From Candidatus Koribacter versatilis Ellin345 (GTDB taxonomy: Bacteria; Acidobacteriota; Terriglobia; Terriglobales; Acidobacteriaceae), in assembly GCF_000014005.1 (NCBI RefSeq), contig NC_008009.1, positions 2,790,001-2,854,000 of the forward strand: a DNA stretch of 64,000 bases, read 5' to 3'. Made by a program: the position numbers and the translations under genes. Under the pieces are notes generated by a model. That model made no database searches. It saw only the letters and a list, made by a program, of their open reading frames with translations, and was not told the DNA's origin. The number at the start of each line of letters is the position of its first letter. The first letter of the stretch is position 1. This document shows positions 17,556 through 26,492 of the stretch, one piece after another.

Positions 17556-18321
17556 GGTCTACCTCGTCGGCGCGGGTCCTGGCGATCCAGAGCTGCTGAC
17601 GGTCAAAGCAGTACGACTTCTCGCGAACGCGGATGTCGTGCTACACGACGCACTCGTTTCCCCTGCGATTCTGGCACTCGTCAATCCGAAAGCGACGGTT
17701 TTCGATATCGGGAAGCGTTGCGGCGCCAAGCTGCTGACGCAAGCGGAGATCAACGCACTACTCATTGCCTACGTGCAAACGTCAGGAACTGTTATTCGCC
17801 TTAAGGGTGGCGATCCATCCATCTTCGGCCGCTCCGGCGAAGAACTCTCAGCGCTCAACGAAGCGGGCGTCGAGTTCGAAATCGTGCCCGGCATCACTAC
17901 TGCCATTGCCGCTGCAGCCTCAGCTCAGATTTCTCTGACCGATCGCCGCTACGCCTCTGCTATCACGCTCATGACGGCTCACCGCGGGCGCGACGAAGAC
18001 GCCGTCGAGTGGGACCGCCTCGTCACGTCAGGAGCAACGATCGTGATCTACATGCCGGGCAAGGACTATCGCGACATCAGTGTGCAACTACAGCGCGCCG
18101 GCCTCGCTTCCGACACACCCTGCGTTGTGGTTTCCCACGCATCGCAGCAAGATGAGCAAAAACTCTACACATCCCTCGATGCGCTATCCCGCGCGACCGC
18201 TTTGCCCGCGCCATCGCTGCTCATTGTGGGCCGTTGCGCCAGCGCCCTGGAACGCGTCGAACCGCAATTCTTATCCCTTGGGACCCATCGCATCAACGGA
18301 TTTGAAAAGGAGATTTTCTGA
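17548..18321 (+). CDS. cobA: Uroporphyrinogen-III C-methyltransferase
   Basis: Starts [25 protein letters not shown] and contains the SAM-binding and substrate motifs [25 protein letters not shown] and [22 protein letters not shown]-like text, so it is a complete SUMT of 257 residues. It makes precorrin-2, the substrate of the preceding enzyme. Together with sirC it supplies siroheme to the sulfite reductase. The ATG at 17548 has GAGG about 10 bases upstream, inside sirC. Confidence 0.95.
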   Translation: [257 protein letters not shown]

Positions 18322-18437
18322 TGTCTGAACCAGCCAAGAAGTCTTTCCGCCTCTCCCTCGACTCATGGGCCGTTGCCACAGCCTTCCTGCTCGCTGCGCT
18401 GGTTCGCACCGGCGTACTGAAGCACGTGCCCTGGTAA
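18321..18437 (+). CDS. Unrecognised 38-aa single-pass membrane protein between cobA and yeiH
   Basis: A short frame with start TGATG overlapping the cobA stop by one base and a strong AAAAGGAGA ribosome site 7 bases upstream. The protein has a basic N-terminus (AKKSFR), one hydrophobic helix (about residues 15-30, SWAVATAFLLAALV) and a short tail RTGVLKHVPW. It ends 14 bases before the transporter start, which has a near-identical ribosome site. Spacing and ribosome sites make a real gene likely. I infer that it is an accessory subunit or stabiliser of the adjacent YeiH-type transporter. Confidence 0.7.
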   Translation: MSEPAKKSFRLSLDSWAVATAFLLAALVRTGVLKHVPW

Positions 18438-18451
18438 CGAAGGAGAATTTC

Positions 18452-19537
18452 ATGTCGGCATCCGTCGCACTTCCCCGAGTCACCACTCTCACTCCGCTCA
18501 CTCGCGTGCTCCGTCTCGTGCCGGGCGTGGCGCTGCTTGCCGCTATTGGCTGGGCCGGCAAAGTGATTGAGCAATCCACCAACCGTTACGTTAAGGCGCA
18601 CCACATCGTCTTCCCAAACATCGAGTACGTACTCTGGGCGATCGTGATTGGCTTGGTCATCTCGAACCTGCTGAGCGTTCCCAAGGTATTCCAACCCGGC
18701 ATCGCAACCTACGAGTTCTTTCTGAAAGCCGGTATCGTACTGCTAGGCGCGCGGTTCCTGGTTGGCGACATCGTCAAACTCGGAGGCATTAGCCTTGCCC
18801 TCGTGGTCGTCGAAATCGCCGGATCGCTCGCGTTGATGACATTCCTCGGGCGTCTGTTCAAGCTAAAGCCGAAACTCACCAACCTCCTCGCCGTGGGGTC
18901 GGCAGTCTGCGGAGTCTCCGCAATTATCGCCACCAAGGGCGCGATTGATGCCGACGATGAAGACTCCTCGTTCGCAATCGCGGCGATCCTCGCGCTAGGC
19001 GCAATCTCGCTGATCGCCTTCCCGCTCATCGGCCACTCACTTCACCTCAGCGATCACGCCTACGGCCTATGGGCCGGCCTCGCCGTGGACAATACCGCCG
19101 AAGCGAGCGCCGCAGGCGCGCTCTTCTCCGATACGGCCGGCAAGCTCGCCATCTTGGCGAAGACCTGTCGCAATGCGATGATCGGCTTCGTCGTGCTCGC
19201 CTACGCCATTTACTGGGCACGCAAAGGCCAGGCCGAGGGAGTCGCAAACAAGGGTCGATTCCTCTGGGAGAAGTTTCCGAAATTCGTGCTCGGCTTCCTC
19301 GTCATCTCGGCCCTGGTCAGCTTCCAGGTATTCAACAAAGAACAGGTCGGCGCGCTCGCGAACCTCTCGCGTTGGGCGTTCCTGCTCACTTTCGCCGGAG
19401 TGGGATTGCAGACCAACTTCCGTCGCATGTCGAAGCAGGGTCTGCGTCCATTCGTCGTGGGAACTCTGGGAGAAATCCTGATCGCCGTTCTCACACTGGG
19501 CCTGGTCGTCGGCGCGAACGCAATCTGGAAGTTATAG
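18452..19537 (+). CDS. yeiH: YeiH-family putative sulfate exporter
   Basis: A 361-residue polytopic membrane protein of the UPF0324/YeiH family, with about ten hydrophobic helices and the family segments GIVLLGARFLVGDI, AVCGVSAIIATKGAIDADDED and YGLWAGLAVDNTAEASAAGALFSD-like text. The family is annotated as putative sulfate exporters on context grounds; direction and substrate are unproven. GAAGGAGAATTTC precedes the ATG at 18452. It ends the sir operon, and a small hairpin CTGAGC/GCTCAG follows at 19538-19557. Confidence 0.88.
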   Translation: MSASVALPRVTTLTPLTRVLRLVPGVALLAAIGWAGKVIEQSTNRYVKAHHIVFPNIEYVLWAIVIGLVISNLLSVPKVFQPGIATYEFFLKAGIVLLGARFLVGDIVKLGGISLALVVVEIAGSLALMTFLGRLFKLKPKLTNLLAVGSAVCGVSAIIATKGAIDADDEDSSFAIAAILALGAISLIAFPLIGHSLHLSDHAYGLWAGLAVDNTAEASAAGALFSDTAGKLAILAKTCRNAMIGFVVLAYAIYWARKGQAEGVANKGRFLWEKFPKFVLGFLVISALVSFQVFNKEQVGALANLSRWAFLLTFAGVGLQTNFRRMSKQGLRPFVVGTLGEILIAVLTLGLVVGANAIWKL

Positions 19538-19670
19538 CTGAGCGAATATTTGCTCAGGATGCCCCATCCCTATCGGACGAATGCGCGATTGGGTGGGGAT
19601 TTCCCCCTCTCCTCAGGCGCCGCTGCATTCCTTCACATTTCACACCTTGCGGTGCTAGCATCGGCGCGAC

Positions 19671-20936
19671 ATGAAACGACTGTCCATCGCCGCAGTTTTA
19701 CTCTTTGCTTCTTTCTCGATAGCCCAGACAGACCATCCCATCGTTCTCCACGCCGCGCGCCTGCTCGACGTTAAATCCGGCAAACTGATCAAGCCCGGAG
19801 AAGTTCTCGTTGAAGGCGATCGCATCGCGGAGGTTGGCACTTCTGTCGCGCGCCCCAAAGGGGTGGAGGTCATCGATCTCGGTGATCGCACGCTCGTGCC
19901 CGGCCTGATTGATGCGCACATCCATCTTTTCCTGCATCCCGGGGCGGAAGATCTTCAGACAGTGCAAGAATCAGTACCCCAGCGCACCATCACTGCAACG
20001 GTGGCTGCGCGCGAAGACCTCATGGCCGGCTTCACCGCCGAGCGCGACATGGGCTCGGAAGGTGCCGGATCGGCCGACAGCGCCGTCCGCAATGCCATCG
20101 ATAGCGGCCAAGTCCCTGGCCCGCGCTTGCGTGTGAGCGGCAACGCCATCAGCATTCTCAGCGGCCACGAAGACGCCCTCGGCTACAACCCCGCTCAGAA
20201 AGTGATCCCCAACTCCGATCAGGCAAACTCCGCTGACGAATTAGTTGCAGTCGAGCGCGCACAGTTCAAAGAAGGCGCAGACTTCATCAAGATCTATCAA
20301 ACCGGTCACGATGAAGTAGTGAACGGCCGCTTCACCTCACCGTTCCAATACACCGAGCCGCAACTCGAAGCCGCGGTTAAGGAAGCCGCGCGTGTCGGAC
20401 GCAAAGTTGCCGTCCACGCCACTGCCGAACCCGGCGAACTCTACGCAGCCCAGGCTGGGGTCGCCTCGATCGATCACGCGAATGTCCTCGGCGACGAGAC
20501 CATCCGCTTGATGAAGGAGAAGCAGATCTTCGCGGTGCCGACGTTCACCATCTTCGAATATTTCGCAGGCCATGCCGCTTCACCTGCGGCCGAGAAGCGT
20601 GAACGCGACATGCTAGCGATCAAACTCGCTGACTTCAAGCGGCAGGTCGCCGCCGGAGTGCCGTTTGCGGTCGGTTCCGATGTCGGCCCATTCCCGCATG
20701 GCACGCAGGCGCGTGAATATACCTTGATGGTGAAGAATGGAATGACCCCAGCTGCCGTCTTGCAAGCGGGTCTCATCAACGGCGCAAAGCTGCTGGGCTG
20801 GGAAGGCCAGATCGGCTCGTTAGAGAAAGGCTATTTCGCCGACATCGTCGCCGTTCCCGGCGATCCACTCTCCGATATCAGTGTGCTCGAGCACGTCGCT
20901 TTCGTAATGAAGGCTGGCGTGGTCTACAAAAAGTAG
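19671..20936 (+). CDS. Secreted metal-dependent amidohydrolase (imidazolonepropionase/Xaa-Pro dipeptidase-like)
   Basis: A type I signal peptide (MKRLSIAAVLLFASFSIAQT) is followed by an amidohydrolase-superfamily barrel. Visible motifs are DAHIHLFL (HxH metal site), GADFIKIYQTGHDE (bridging Lys), KVAVHATAEPGE (His), SIDHAN (His) and GSDVGPFPHG (catalytic Asp). These fit the subgroup annotated as prolidase- or imidazolonepropionase-related. The substrate is unknown; export argues for peptide or amide scavenging. It is a single gene followed by a bidirectional terminator. Confidence 0.88.
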   Translation: MKRLSIAAVLLFASFSIAQTDHPIVLHAARLLDVKSGKLIKPGEVLVEGDRIAEVGTSVARPKGVEVIDLGDRTLVPGLIDAHIHLFLHPGAEDLQTVQESVPQRTITATVAAREDLMAGFTAERDMGSEGAGSADSAVRNAIDSGQVPGPRLRVSGNAISILSGHEDALGYNPAQKVIPNSDQANSADELVAVERAQFKEGADFIKIYQTGHDEVVNGRFTSPFQYTEPQLEAAVKEAARVGRKVAVHATAEPGELYAAQAGVASIDHANVLGDETIRLMKEKQIFAVPTFTIFEYFAGHAASPAAEKRERDMLAIKLADFKRQVAAGVPFAVGSDVGPFPHGTQAREYTLMVKNGMTPAAVLQAGLINGAKLLGWEGQIGSLEKGYFADIVAVPGDPLSDISVLEHVAFVMKAGVVYKK

Positions 20937-20937
20937 T

Positions 20938-20969
20938 CAAACAAAAGGCCGACGCTCATCACGTCGGCC
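20938..20969. terminator. Bidirectional terminator between convergent amidohydrolase and GH3 genes
   Basis: Perfect stem GGCCGACG (20947-20954)/CGTCGGCC (20962-20969) with a 7-base loop. CTTT follows on the plus strand and TTTTGTTTG on the minus strand. Confidence 0.75.
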
Positions 20970-20992
20970 CTTTCAGTCTTCCAACGCGAAGT

Positions 20993-23701
20993 CTACTTCG
21001 GCAACTCCGCGCTTCCCTTCACCGTGAAGTTCGCCTCACTTTTTGCCTGCGTCTCCTGCGGCTGTGTTGAACCGATACTCAGCCGATATTCGCCCGCAAG
21101 AATCGACCGCTTCCCGCTGTCATCCACTGCCGACAACGATCGCGGGCTGACTTCGATCGCCACTTCGCGGCTCTCACCCGGATTCAGAGGGACGCGCTGG
21201 AATCCGACGAGCGAATGCGAGGGCCCACCCTTCTGAGGAGTCTTGAGGTACGCTTCCACCACTTCATCGCCAGCGACCTGAGACGTATTCGTCACCGTCA
21301 CCGTCGCAGTCAAAGATTTCCCTGCATCTACGGAAGTGGATGCCAGCTTCACCTCGCCATACTTGAATGTCGAGTAGCTAAGCCCGAATCCAAAGCCCCA
21401 CAGCGGCTTGCCTGCGTAGTAGCGATAGGTGCGGTTCTTCATTGCGTACTCGGTGAAGGCCGGCAAGTCTTGCACGCTAGCGTAAAACGTGACCGGCAAC
21501 CGCCCCGCCGGATTGCTCTCGCCTGCGAGCGTCTTCGCAATTGCAGTGCCACCTTCCACGCCCGGATACCATGCCTGCAGAATCGCGCCTGCGTGCTGGT
21601 TCGCCCAATTCAGCGCCACTGCGCTTCCGCTCAAGTTCACGACAACGACCGGCTTACCTGCAGCCCCAAGGGCCTCGAGCAGTTTTTCCTGCGTCGCCGG
21701 AAGATCGATGCTGGTTCGATCGCCACCCGAAAAGCCTTCAATCTTGATCGGCATTTCTTCGCCTTCGAGATTTGGAGACAATCCCACAAAAACCGCCACC
21801 ACGTCCGCTGCCTTCGCAGCATTCACCGCTTCTGCAATCTGCGCTTCCGGAGGCGCTTCCCAACTCAGCGTGATTCCACCTCCCGATTCATCTCCAGCGT
21901 GGCTATAGCCGAATTCAAATGCGTGCGGATTGGTGTCGCTGAACGTGACCTCGAATTGGCCCTTTGCCATATTCGCCATGTGCGGCGGCGAAGTTGGCGA
22001 TGCTCCCTCCGCTGGTTTTGTTTCGCCCTCGGTCTTCCCTTGCGAAACCAGTTTGCCGTCCACCATTGCGCGATAGCTCTCACGCGGCGAATATGGGAAC
22101 CCGCTCTGGGTCTCCGTCGCAAAACGATACTTGCCAGGAGCAGGCACACGGATCGTCCCAGTCCATCGCACTGAGTAATCGTGCGTGTGGATCTCCGGCA
22201 CCGGCGTCGCATACACCCAGTCGTAGTCAATTCGTGGCTCGGTGCTCGTCGCCACCGGACGCCCCGTCCAATCCGACGTCGCGAAATATTCAGCCTTCAG
22301 ACCACCCTCAAACGCCGTCCGCGGTACGGGAACGGGCGCACCCGCTGCCAAGCTCGATCCCTGCGCGTAACGCACGTTCTCTGCGCCGAACTGTTTCACG
22401 ATGCCATCGAGCGGAGTCACCGGACGAACCGGTTGCCCGTTGTAATTGCCCTCAAGCGAGGCCAACAGTTCGGCTGTCGGCCCAATCACGGCAATCGTCT
22501 TCGCGTTCTTGAGCGGCAGGAGGCCATCGTTCTTCAGCAGCACTATCGACTCTTCCGCCGCTTTCAACGCCTCTGCGCGATGTTCCTCCGAAGCCACCTG
22601 CGACATGTCAATTTTGTCGTTCGGGTTCGATCCCGGCTCGTCGAACATTCCGAGTTCGAAACGCGCCGCGTACAACCGCTCGGCCGCACGCGTAACCATA
22701 TCTTCTGTCACCAGCCCCTTACGCACTGCATCCGCGAGCGTGTTGAATCCAGGCTCCCATATGCTGCACGAAAGGTCTGTTCCCGCCGCCAACGAAATCG
22801 CAGCCGCGTGCACGATGTCCGGCGCATTCTTATGGCCCTGGGTTACATCCATAATCGCACCGCAATCGGACACAACGAATCCCTTGAATCCCCATGCCTG
22901 CTTCAGGTGCTCTTCGAGCAGCATCTTGTTCGCGCAGGCGCCCATCCCATCGACCGCGTTATAGGCACACATCACGCTCTTCACGTGACCATCCGTTACC
23001 GTTGCTCGAAAGGCGGCAAGATACGTCTCTTCCAAATCGCGAGGGCTCACCTTTACGTCAAACCCGTGGCGCAAGGACTCCGGTCCACTGTGCACCGCGA
23101 AATGCTTGCTCGTGGCCACCGCTTTGGGATGCGCCGCATCTGGCCCCTGCACACCGTCTATGAACGCGATGCCCATCTTGCCGGTCAGGAACGGATCTTC
23201 ACCGTATGTCTCCTGGCCGCGCCCCCAGCGTGGATCGCGGAAGATGTTGATGTTCGGCGACCAGAATGTCAGTCCCCAGAAGATGCGATGGTTCCCTTCG
23301 CGCTGGGCCTCGTTGTATTTGCCGCGGGCTTCTGTCGAGATGACGTCGCCCATCTGCTTCACCATCTCAGTGTCCCACGTGGCGGCCATGCCGATCGCCT
23401 GCGGGAAAACCGTGGCATGACCCGCGCGGGCGACACCGTGGAGCGCCTCGCTCCATGTCTGGTAATCAGGCACCCCAAGCCGCGGGATCGCCGTTGCCCA
23501 GTCCTCCAGTTGCGCTGCCTTTTCGTCGAGCGTCATGCGCTGCACAAGGTCATGCGCACGCTCATTCGCCGGGCGGGTCGCATCGCGATACACAGGGGTG
23601 GCCGGCGATTGCGCCGGGAGTTGGATGGGAGCCAGAAGCGCCTGCAAAGCAAGCGCCAACGCAAAGACCGCCGAAACTTCAGGAGTCCAGTTCCGTCTCA
23701 A
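20993..23701 (-). CDS. Secreted glycoside hydrolase family 3 (beta-glucosidase/beta-xylosidase) with PA14 insert
   Basis: 902 residues. After a signal peptide (hydrophobic about 10-30) comes the GH3 N-terminal barrel with WSEALHGVAR, DPRWGRGQETYGEDP and GFVVSDCGAIMDV, in which Asp is the nucleophile. The C-terminal domain is interrupted by a PA14-like module (about 460-600: EYFATSDWTGRP onward). A fibronectin-III-like tail (SYSTFKYGEVKL, VTNTSQVAGDEVVEAYL) follows. It releases sugars from the non-reducing ends of plant or fungal glycans. The start is TTG with AGAGGGA about 7 bases upstream. It is transcribed toward the shared terminator. Confidence 0.93.
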   Translation of the reverse strand: MRRNWTPEVSAVFALALALQALLAPIQLPAQSPATPVYRDATRPANERAHDLVQRMTLDEKAAQLEDWATAIPRLGVPDYQTWSEALHGVARAGHATVFPQAIGMAATWDTEMVKQMGDVISTEARGKYNEAQREGNHRIFWGLTFWSPNINIFRDPRWGRGQETYGEDPFLTGKMGIAFIDGVQGPDAAHPKAVATSKHFAVHSGPESLRHGFDVKVSPRDLEETYLAAFRATVTDGHVKSVMCAYNAVDGMGACANKMLLEEHLKQAWGFKGFVVSDCGAIMDVTQGHKNAPDIVHAAAISLAAGTDLSCSIWEPGFNTLADAVRKGLVTEDMVTRAAERLYAARFELGMFDEPGSNPNDKIDMSQVASEEHRAEALKAAEESIVLLKNDGLLPLKNAKTIAVIGPTAELLASLEGNYNGQPVRPVTPLDGIVKQFGAENVRYAQGSSLAAGAPVPVPRTAFEGGLKAEYFATSDWTGRPVATSTEPRIDYDWVYATPVPEIHTHDYSVRWTGTIRVPAPGKYRFATETQSGFPYSPRESYRAMVDGKLVSQGKTEGETKPAEGASPTSPPHMANMAKGQFEVTFSDTNPHAFEFGYSHAGDESGGGITLSWEAPPEAQIAEAVNAAKAADVVAVFVGLSPNLEGEEMPIKIEGFSGGDRTSIDLPATQEKLLEALGAAGKPVVVVNLSGSAVALNWANQHAGAILQAWYPGVEGGTAIAKTLAGESNPAGRLPVTFYASVQDLPAFTEYAMKNRTYRYYAGKPLWGFGFGLSYSTFKYGEVKLASTSVDAGKSLTATVTVTNTSQVAGDEVVEAYLKTPQKGGPSHSLVGFQRVPLNPGESREVAIEVSPRSLSAVDDSGKRSILAGEYRLSIGSTQPQETQAKSEANFTVKGSAELPK

Positions 23702-23742
23702 AGGAAATTCCCTCTTTTTTGCGAGAATTTTGTCCGAAACTA

Positions 23743-23759
23743 TGTACCGTTAACGTACA
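23743..23759. promoter_or_regulatory. Inverted repeat upstream of the GH3 gene
   Basis: TGTAC-N7-GTACA, with CGTTAACG inside, lies 42-58 bases before the GH3 start. The place and shape fit a dimeric repressor or activator site, but no regulator is adjacent. Confidence 0.3.
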
Positions 23760-23838
23760 CGTAGCTTCATCTGGACAAGATACTCCACGAACGTCTTATT
23801 CGCACACCCCTTCGAAAAAAATCGTTCTGAGTCATTTC

Positions 23839-23871
23839 CGGGCAAACGAAACCGGAGCCCTCAGGCTCCGG
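23839..23871 (-). terminator. Intrinsic terminator of tatA
   Basis: CCGGAGCC (23852-23859)/GGCTCCGG (23864-23871) with a 4-base loop. On the minus strand it is followed by TTTCGTTTG. It lies about 20 bases past the tatA stop. Confidence 0.6.
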
Positions 23872-23892
23872 CTGGTGAAATCGCTATGAGAA

Positions 23893-24060
23893 CTATGCTT
23901 TCGTCTCTTCCTTTTTCGGTTCGTCGCGAAGTGCGGACTTGAATCCGCGCACGCCCTCTCCGAGACCTTTGCCCAAGTCGCCCAGCTTCTTCGGCCCGAA
24001 AATCAGGAGTGCAATGCCAAGTATGAAGAGTACTTCTGGAACCCCAAGTTCGCCGAACAT
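23893..24060 (-). CDS. tatA: Sec-independent translocase protein TatA
   Basis: 55 residues: MFGELGVPEVLFILGIALL is the membrane helix, FGPKKLGDLGKGLGEGVRGFK is the hallmark FGPKKLP-type hinge and amphipathic helix, and a short charged tail KKEETKA follows. TatA oligomers form the pore for folded-protein export. No tatB or tatC is adjacent, so it is an orphan tatA with its own terminator. The downstream GH3 enzyme has an Arg-rich N-terminus (RR), but its lack of the full twin-arginine motif argues against a direct link. Confidence 0.92.
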   Translation of the reverse strand: MFGELGVPEVLFILGIALLIFGPKKLGDLGKGLGEGVRGFKSALRDEPKKEETKA

Positions 24061-24133
24061 TGTTACCCTCGCACCACTATCTTAACCAATGCGCAGCACA
24101 GGAAACATGGCACTTTCTGGCTCGAATACGTAC

Positions 24134-25516
24134 TTAAGACGTAGAACTGATCGGCTCCTCGCCGAGTTCCGCATCGGTCGCTGGCACCAGCGATCCCGCC
24201 GTGACTTCCGGTGCCGGTTCGCCACCGACCATCTGTTGTGCGAGGACCATCTTGCGAGCCCCATCGCGGAAGGTAGCCAGGTTCCTCCGGAAGAACAAGC
24301 CGCCGCAAATACAGGCGACTCCACCGACTGCCACTGTCCAAGGCGCACCGATGCGCTCAGCGATCGCTCCCGCGAATAACGCTCCGAACGGCGCCATACC
24401 CATGAACATCATCGAATACACAGCGAGCACCCGCCCGCGCAGCCGATCTGGCGTCATGGATTGCAGCAGCGTGTTTGAGCTCGCCATCTGCACCATCATC
24501 GAGTAGCCCACCGGGATCAGGAGCGCCGCGGAGAGCCAGAACCAGCGCGAGAACGAAAACAGGATCAAACTCGTGCCGAAGCCGAATGCACAGTAGCTGA
24601 TAATCCGGCTAATCCCCTTAAGACCATTCTTCAATGCGAGCGTTAACGCTCCGCCGAGCGCACCAACGCCGGTTGCGCCCATCAGGATGCCCAGCCCTCT
24701 CGCGCCGCCATGCAGAATGTGGTCCGCGAAAATCGGCATCAGCACGGAGTAAGGCATGCCGACTAAACTCACCAATCCAAGCAGTAGGAGCAGCGTCCGG
24801 ATGGGCGCGGCTTCCTTGACGAACTGGAACCCCTCGACGATGTCCTGCAGCGGCGACTTCCCGCTCGCAATGCGGACTGGAAGATTCAGCTTCATCATGA
24901 GCAGCCCGGTGATGACCGCGATATAGCTGAGCGAATTCGCGCCAAAACACCAGCCCTCACCAATGCTTGCCACCAAAATGCCGGCCACTGCCGGCCCAAC
25001 AATGCGTGCTCCGTTAAACATCGAGGAATTCAGCGCGATGGCATTCATCAGATTTTCGCGACCGACCATGTCGGAGAGGAAGGCCTGACGCGCGGGAATG
25101 TCGAATGCATTTACCACACCCATCAGCGCTGCCAGCAGGAACACGTGCCAGACCTGCACCCGATGTGTAAGCGTAAGGATTGCAAGAATGCCCGCCAGCA
25201 CCATCGAAGTCGCCTGCGTGGCGATGATGATTTTGTGGCGGTTATATCGGTCGGCGACAATTCCGCCCAGCGGCGCGAACAGGAACACCGGGATCTGGCT
25301 GCAAAACCCGACCGTCCCAAGCTTCAACGACGAACCGGTCAGGCGGTAGATCAACCACGCCTCGGCCACGTTGTCCATCCACGTGCCGATCAGCGAAATC
25401 AGCTGTCCCGCAAAAAAGAGCTGAAAGTTTCGGACCTTCAGCGCCGGCAGCCGATTCAGAAATTTCGATTTTTGAATTCCTTCTCCCGCCGGGGTATGGC
25501 TCGCCATCTCTCCCAT
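24134..25516 (-). CDS. MFS transporter of the EntS/MFS_3 type
   Basis: About 460 residues. LPALKVRNFQLFFAGQLISLIGTWMDNVAEAWLIYRLTGSS is the N-terminus typical of the enterobactin-exporter-like MFS group. The cytoplasmic loop GGIVADRYNRHKIII is the MFS motif A, and about 12 hydrophobic helices follow. The substrate is unknown. The ATG at 25516 is chosen because the longer upstream reading is low-complexity and charged. It is divergent from mgsA across an 86-base gap. Confidence 0.87.
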   Translation of the reverse strand: MGEMASHTPAGEGIQKSKFLNRLPALKVRNFQLFFAGQLISLIGTWMDNVAEAWLIYRLTGSSLKLGTVGFCSQIPVFLFAPLGGIVADRYNRHKIIIATQATSMVLAGILAILTLTHRVQVWHVFLLAALMGVVNAFDIPARQAFLSDMVGRENLMNAIALNSSMFNGARIVGPAVAGILVASIGEGWCFGANSLSYIAVITGLLMMKLNLPVRIASGKSPLQDIVEGFQFVKEAAPIRTLLLLLGLVSLVGMPYSVLMPIFADHILHGGARGLGILMGATGVGALGGALTLALKNGLKGISRIISYCAFGFGTSLILFSFSRWFWLSAALLIPVGYSMMVQMASSNTLLQSMTPDRLRGRVLAVYSMMFMGMAPFGALFAGAIAERIGAPWTVAVGGVACICGGLFFRRNLATFRDGARKMVLAQQMVGGEPAPEVTAGSLVPATDAELGEEPISSTS

Positions 25517-25602
25517 CTTACCGTTTGGATGCGCGCTGGTGCCTCGCGGCTCCAGCAACTCACACCCGATGATGTACGCTTTTGTAGCTGCCAGGAGTTT
25601 CA

Positions 25603-26073
25603 ATGTCCGACACGCAATACACGTCGTTGCCGATTCCGGCGCAAAAACGCATCGCGTTGGTCGCGCACGATCACAAGAAACGGGAGCTGCTCGAGTGGGC
25701 CACTGCTCATCGCGAACTCCTCGTTCGACACGACCTTTACGCCACCGGTACAACTGGCGGCGTTCTTGAGACCCTCGGACTTAAGATCCACAAGTTGCTC
25801 AGTGGCCCCCTCGGTGGTGACCAGCAGATCGGTGCGAAGATCGCGCAAAATGAGATCGATTTGGTTATCTTCTTCTGGGATCCGCTCGAAGCGCAGCCGC
25901 ACGATCCCGACGTCCGCGCGCTGCTTCGCATATCGGCGGTGTGGAACATTCCGGTTGCCTATAACCGCTCATCGGCGGACTTCATGATCTCTTCGCCGTT
26001 CATGACCACCGAATATAGCCGTCAAATTCCGGATTACAGCGACTATCGCCACCGGCTCAAACCGAACCTATGA
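25603..26073 (+). CDS. mgsA: Methylglyoxal synthase
   Basis: 156 residues with [26 protein letters not shown] (phosphate loop) and [11 protein letters not shown], where Asp73 is the expected catalytic base. It converts dihydroxyacetone phosphate to methylglyoxal, relieving sugar-phosphate stress. The length fits the family. The stop overlaps the next gene by 4 bases. Confidence 0.95.
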   Translation: MSDTQYTSLPIPAQKRIALVAHDHKKRELLEWATAHRELLVRHDLYATGTTGGVLETLGLKIHKLLSGPLGGDQQIGAKIAQNEIDLVIFFWDPLEAQPHDPDVRALLRISAVWNIPVAYNRSSADFMISSPFMTTEYSRQIPDYSDYRHRLKPNL

Positions 26074-26492
26074 AGAAATTCCTGCTGCTCGCGACGTTGT
26101 TCCTTCCCGTTCTCTCGCCAGCGCAACGCGCGAAGCCGGACGAGGATCCCTGCCGCAAGATCCAGTCGCAGGCGGAACTGAACCAGTGCACGGAAAAGAA
26201 GTTCCGCACCGCCAACTCGCAGTTGCTCAAGGTCTATCAGGGCTATCTCCAACTTCTCCAGAAGAACCTGGAAAGCGCCCAGACTCCGGCCGCCAAGGCA
26301 CAATCCACCAAGACACTGGACGATCTGAAAGCTGCGCAGTTGGCGTGGATCAACTATCGCGAGGCGCACTGCCAGGCCGAGGCCGACCTCTACGCCGGAG
26401 GCTCCATACAGCCCTCGATGTACTCCGCGTGCATGGAGACGATCACCAGGTACCGCATCACCCAACTCGACGACACCTACGGCGACAAGTAG
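26070..26492 (+). CDS. Secreted LprI-like (DUF1311) protein
   Basis: A 140-residue protein with a signal peptide ([19 protein letters not shown]) and the DUF1311/LprI N-terminal pattern: a Cys-containing [19 protein letters not shown], and [23 protein letters not shown]. The conserved cysteines suggest disulphides. Some family members inhibit lysozyme; that role is not shown here. It overlaps mgsA by ATGA, an odd pairing of a cytosolic enzyme and a secreted protein. Confidence 0.85.
   Translation: MKKFLLLATLFLPVLSPAQRAKPDEDPCRKIQSQAELNQCTEKKFRTANSQLLKVYQGYLQLLQKNLESAQTPAAKAQSTKTLDDLKAAQLAWINYREAHCQAEADLYAGGSIQPSMYSACMETITRYRITQLDDTYGDK

Noticed and set aside
22181-23764. 527-aa plus-strand frame opposite the GH3 gene
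   Set aside because: Arg/His-rich translation typical of the antisense of a high-GC gene; the GH3 protein on the other strand has all family motifs.
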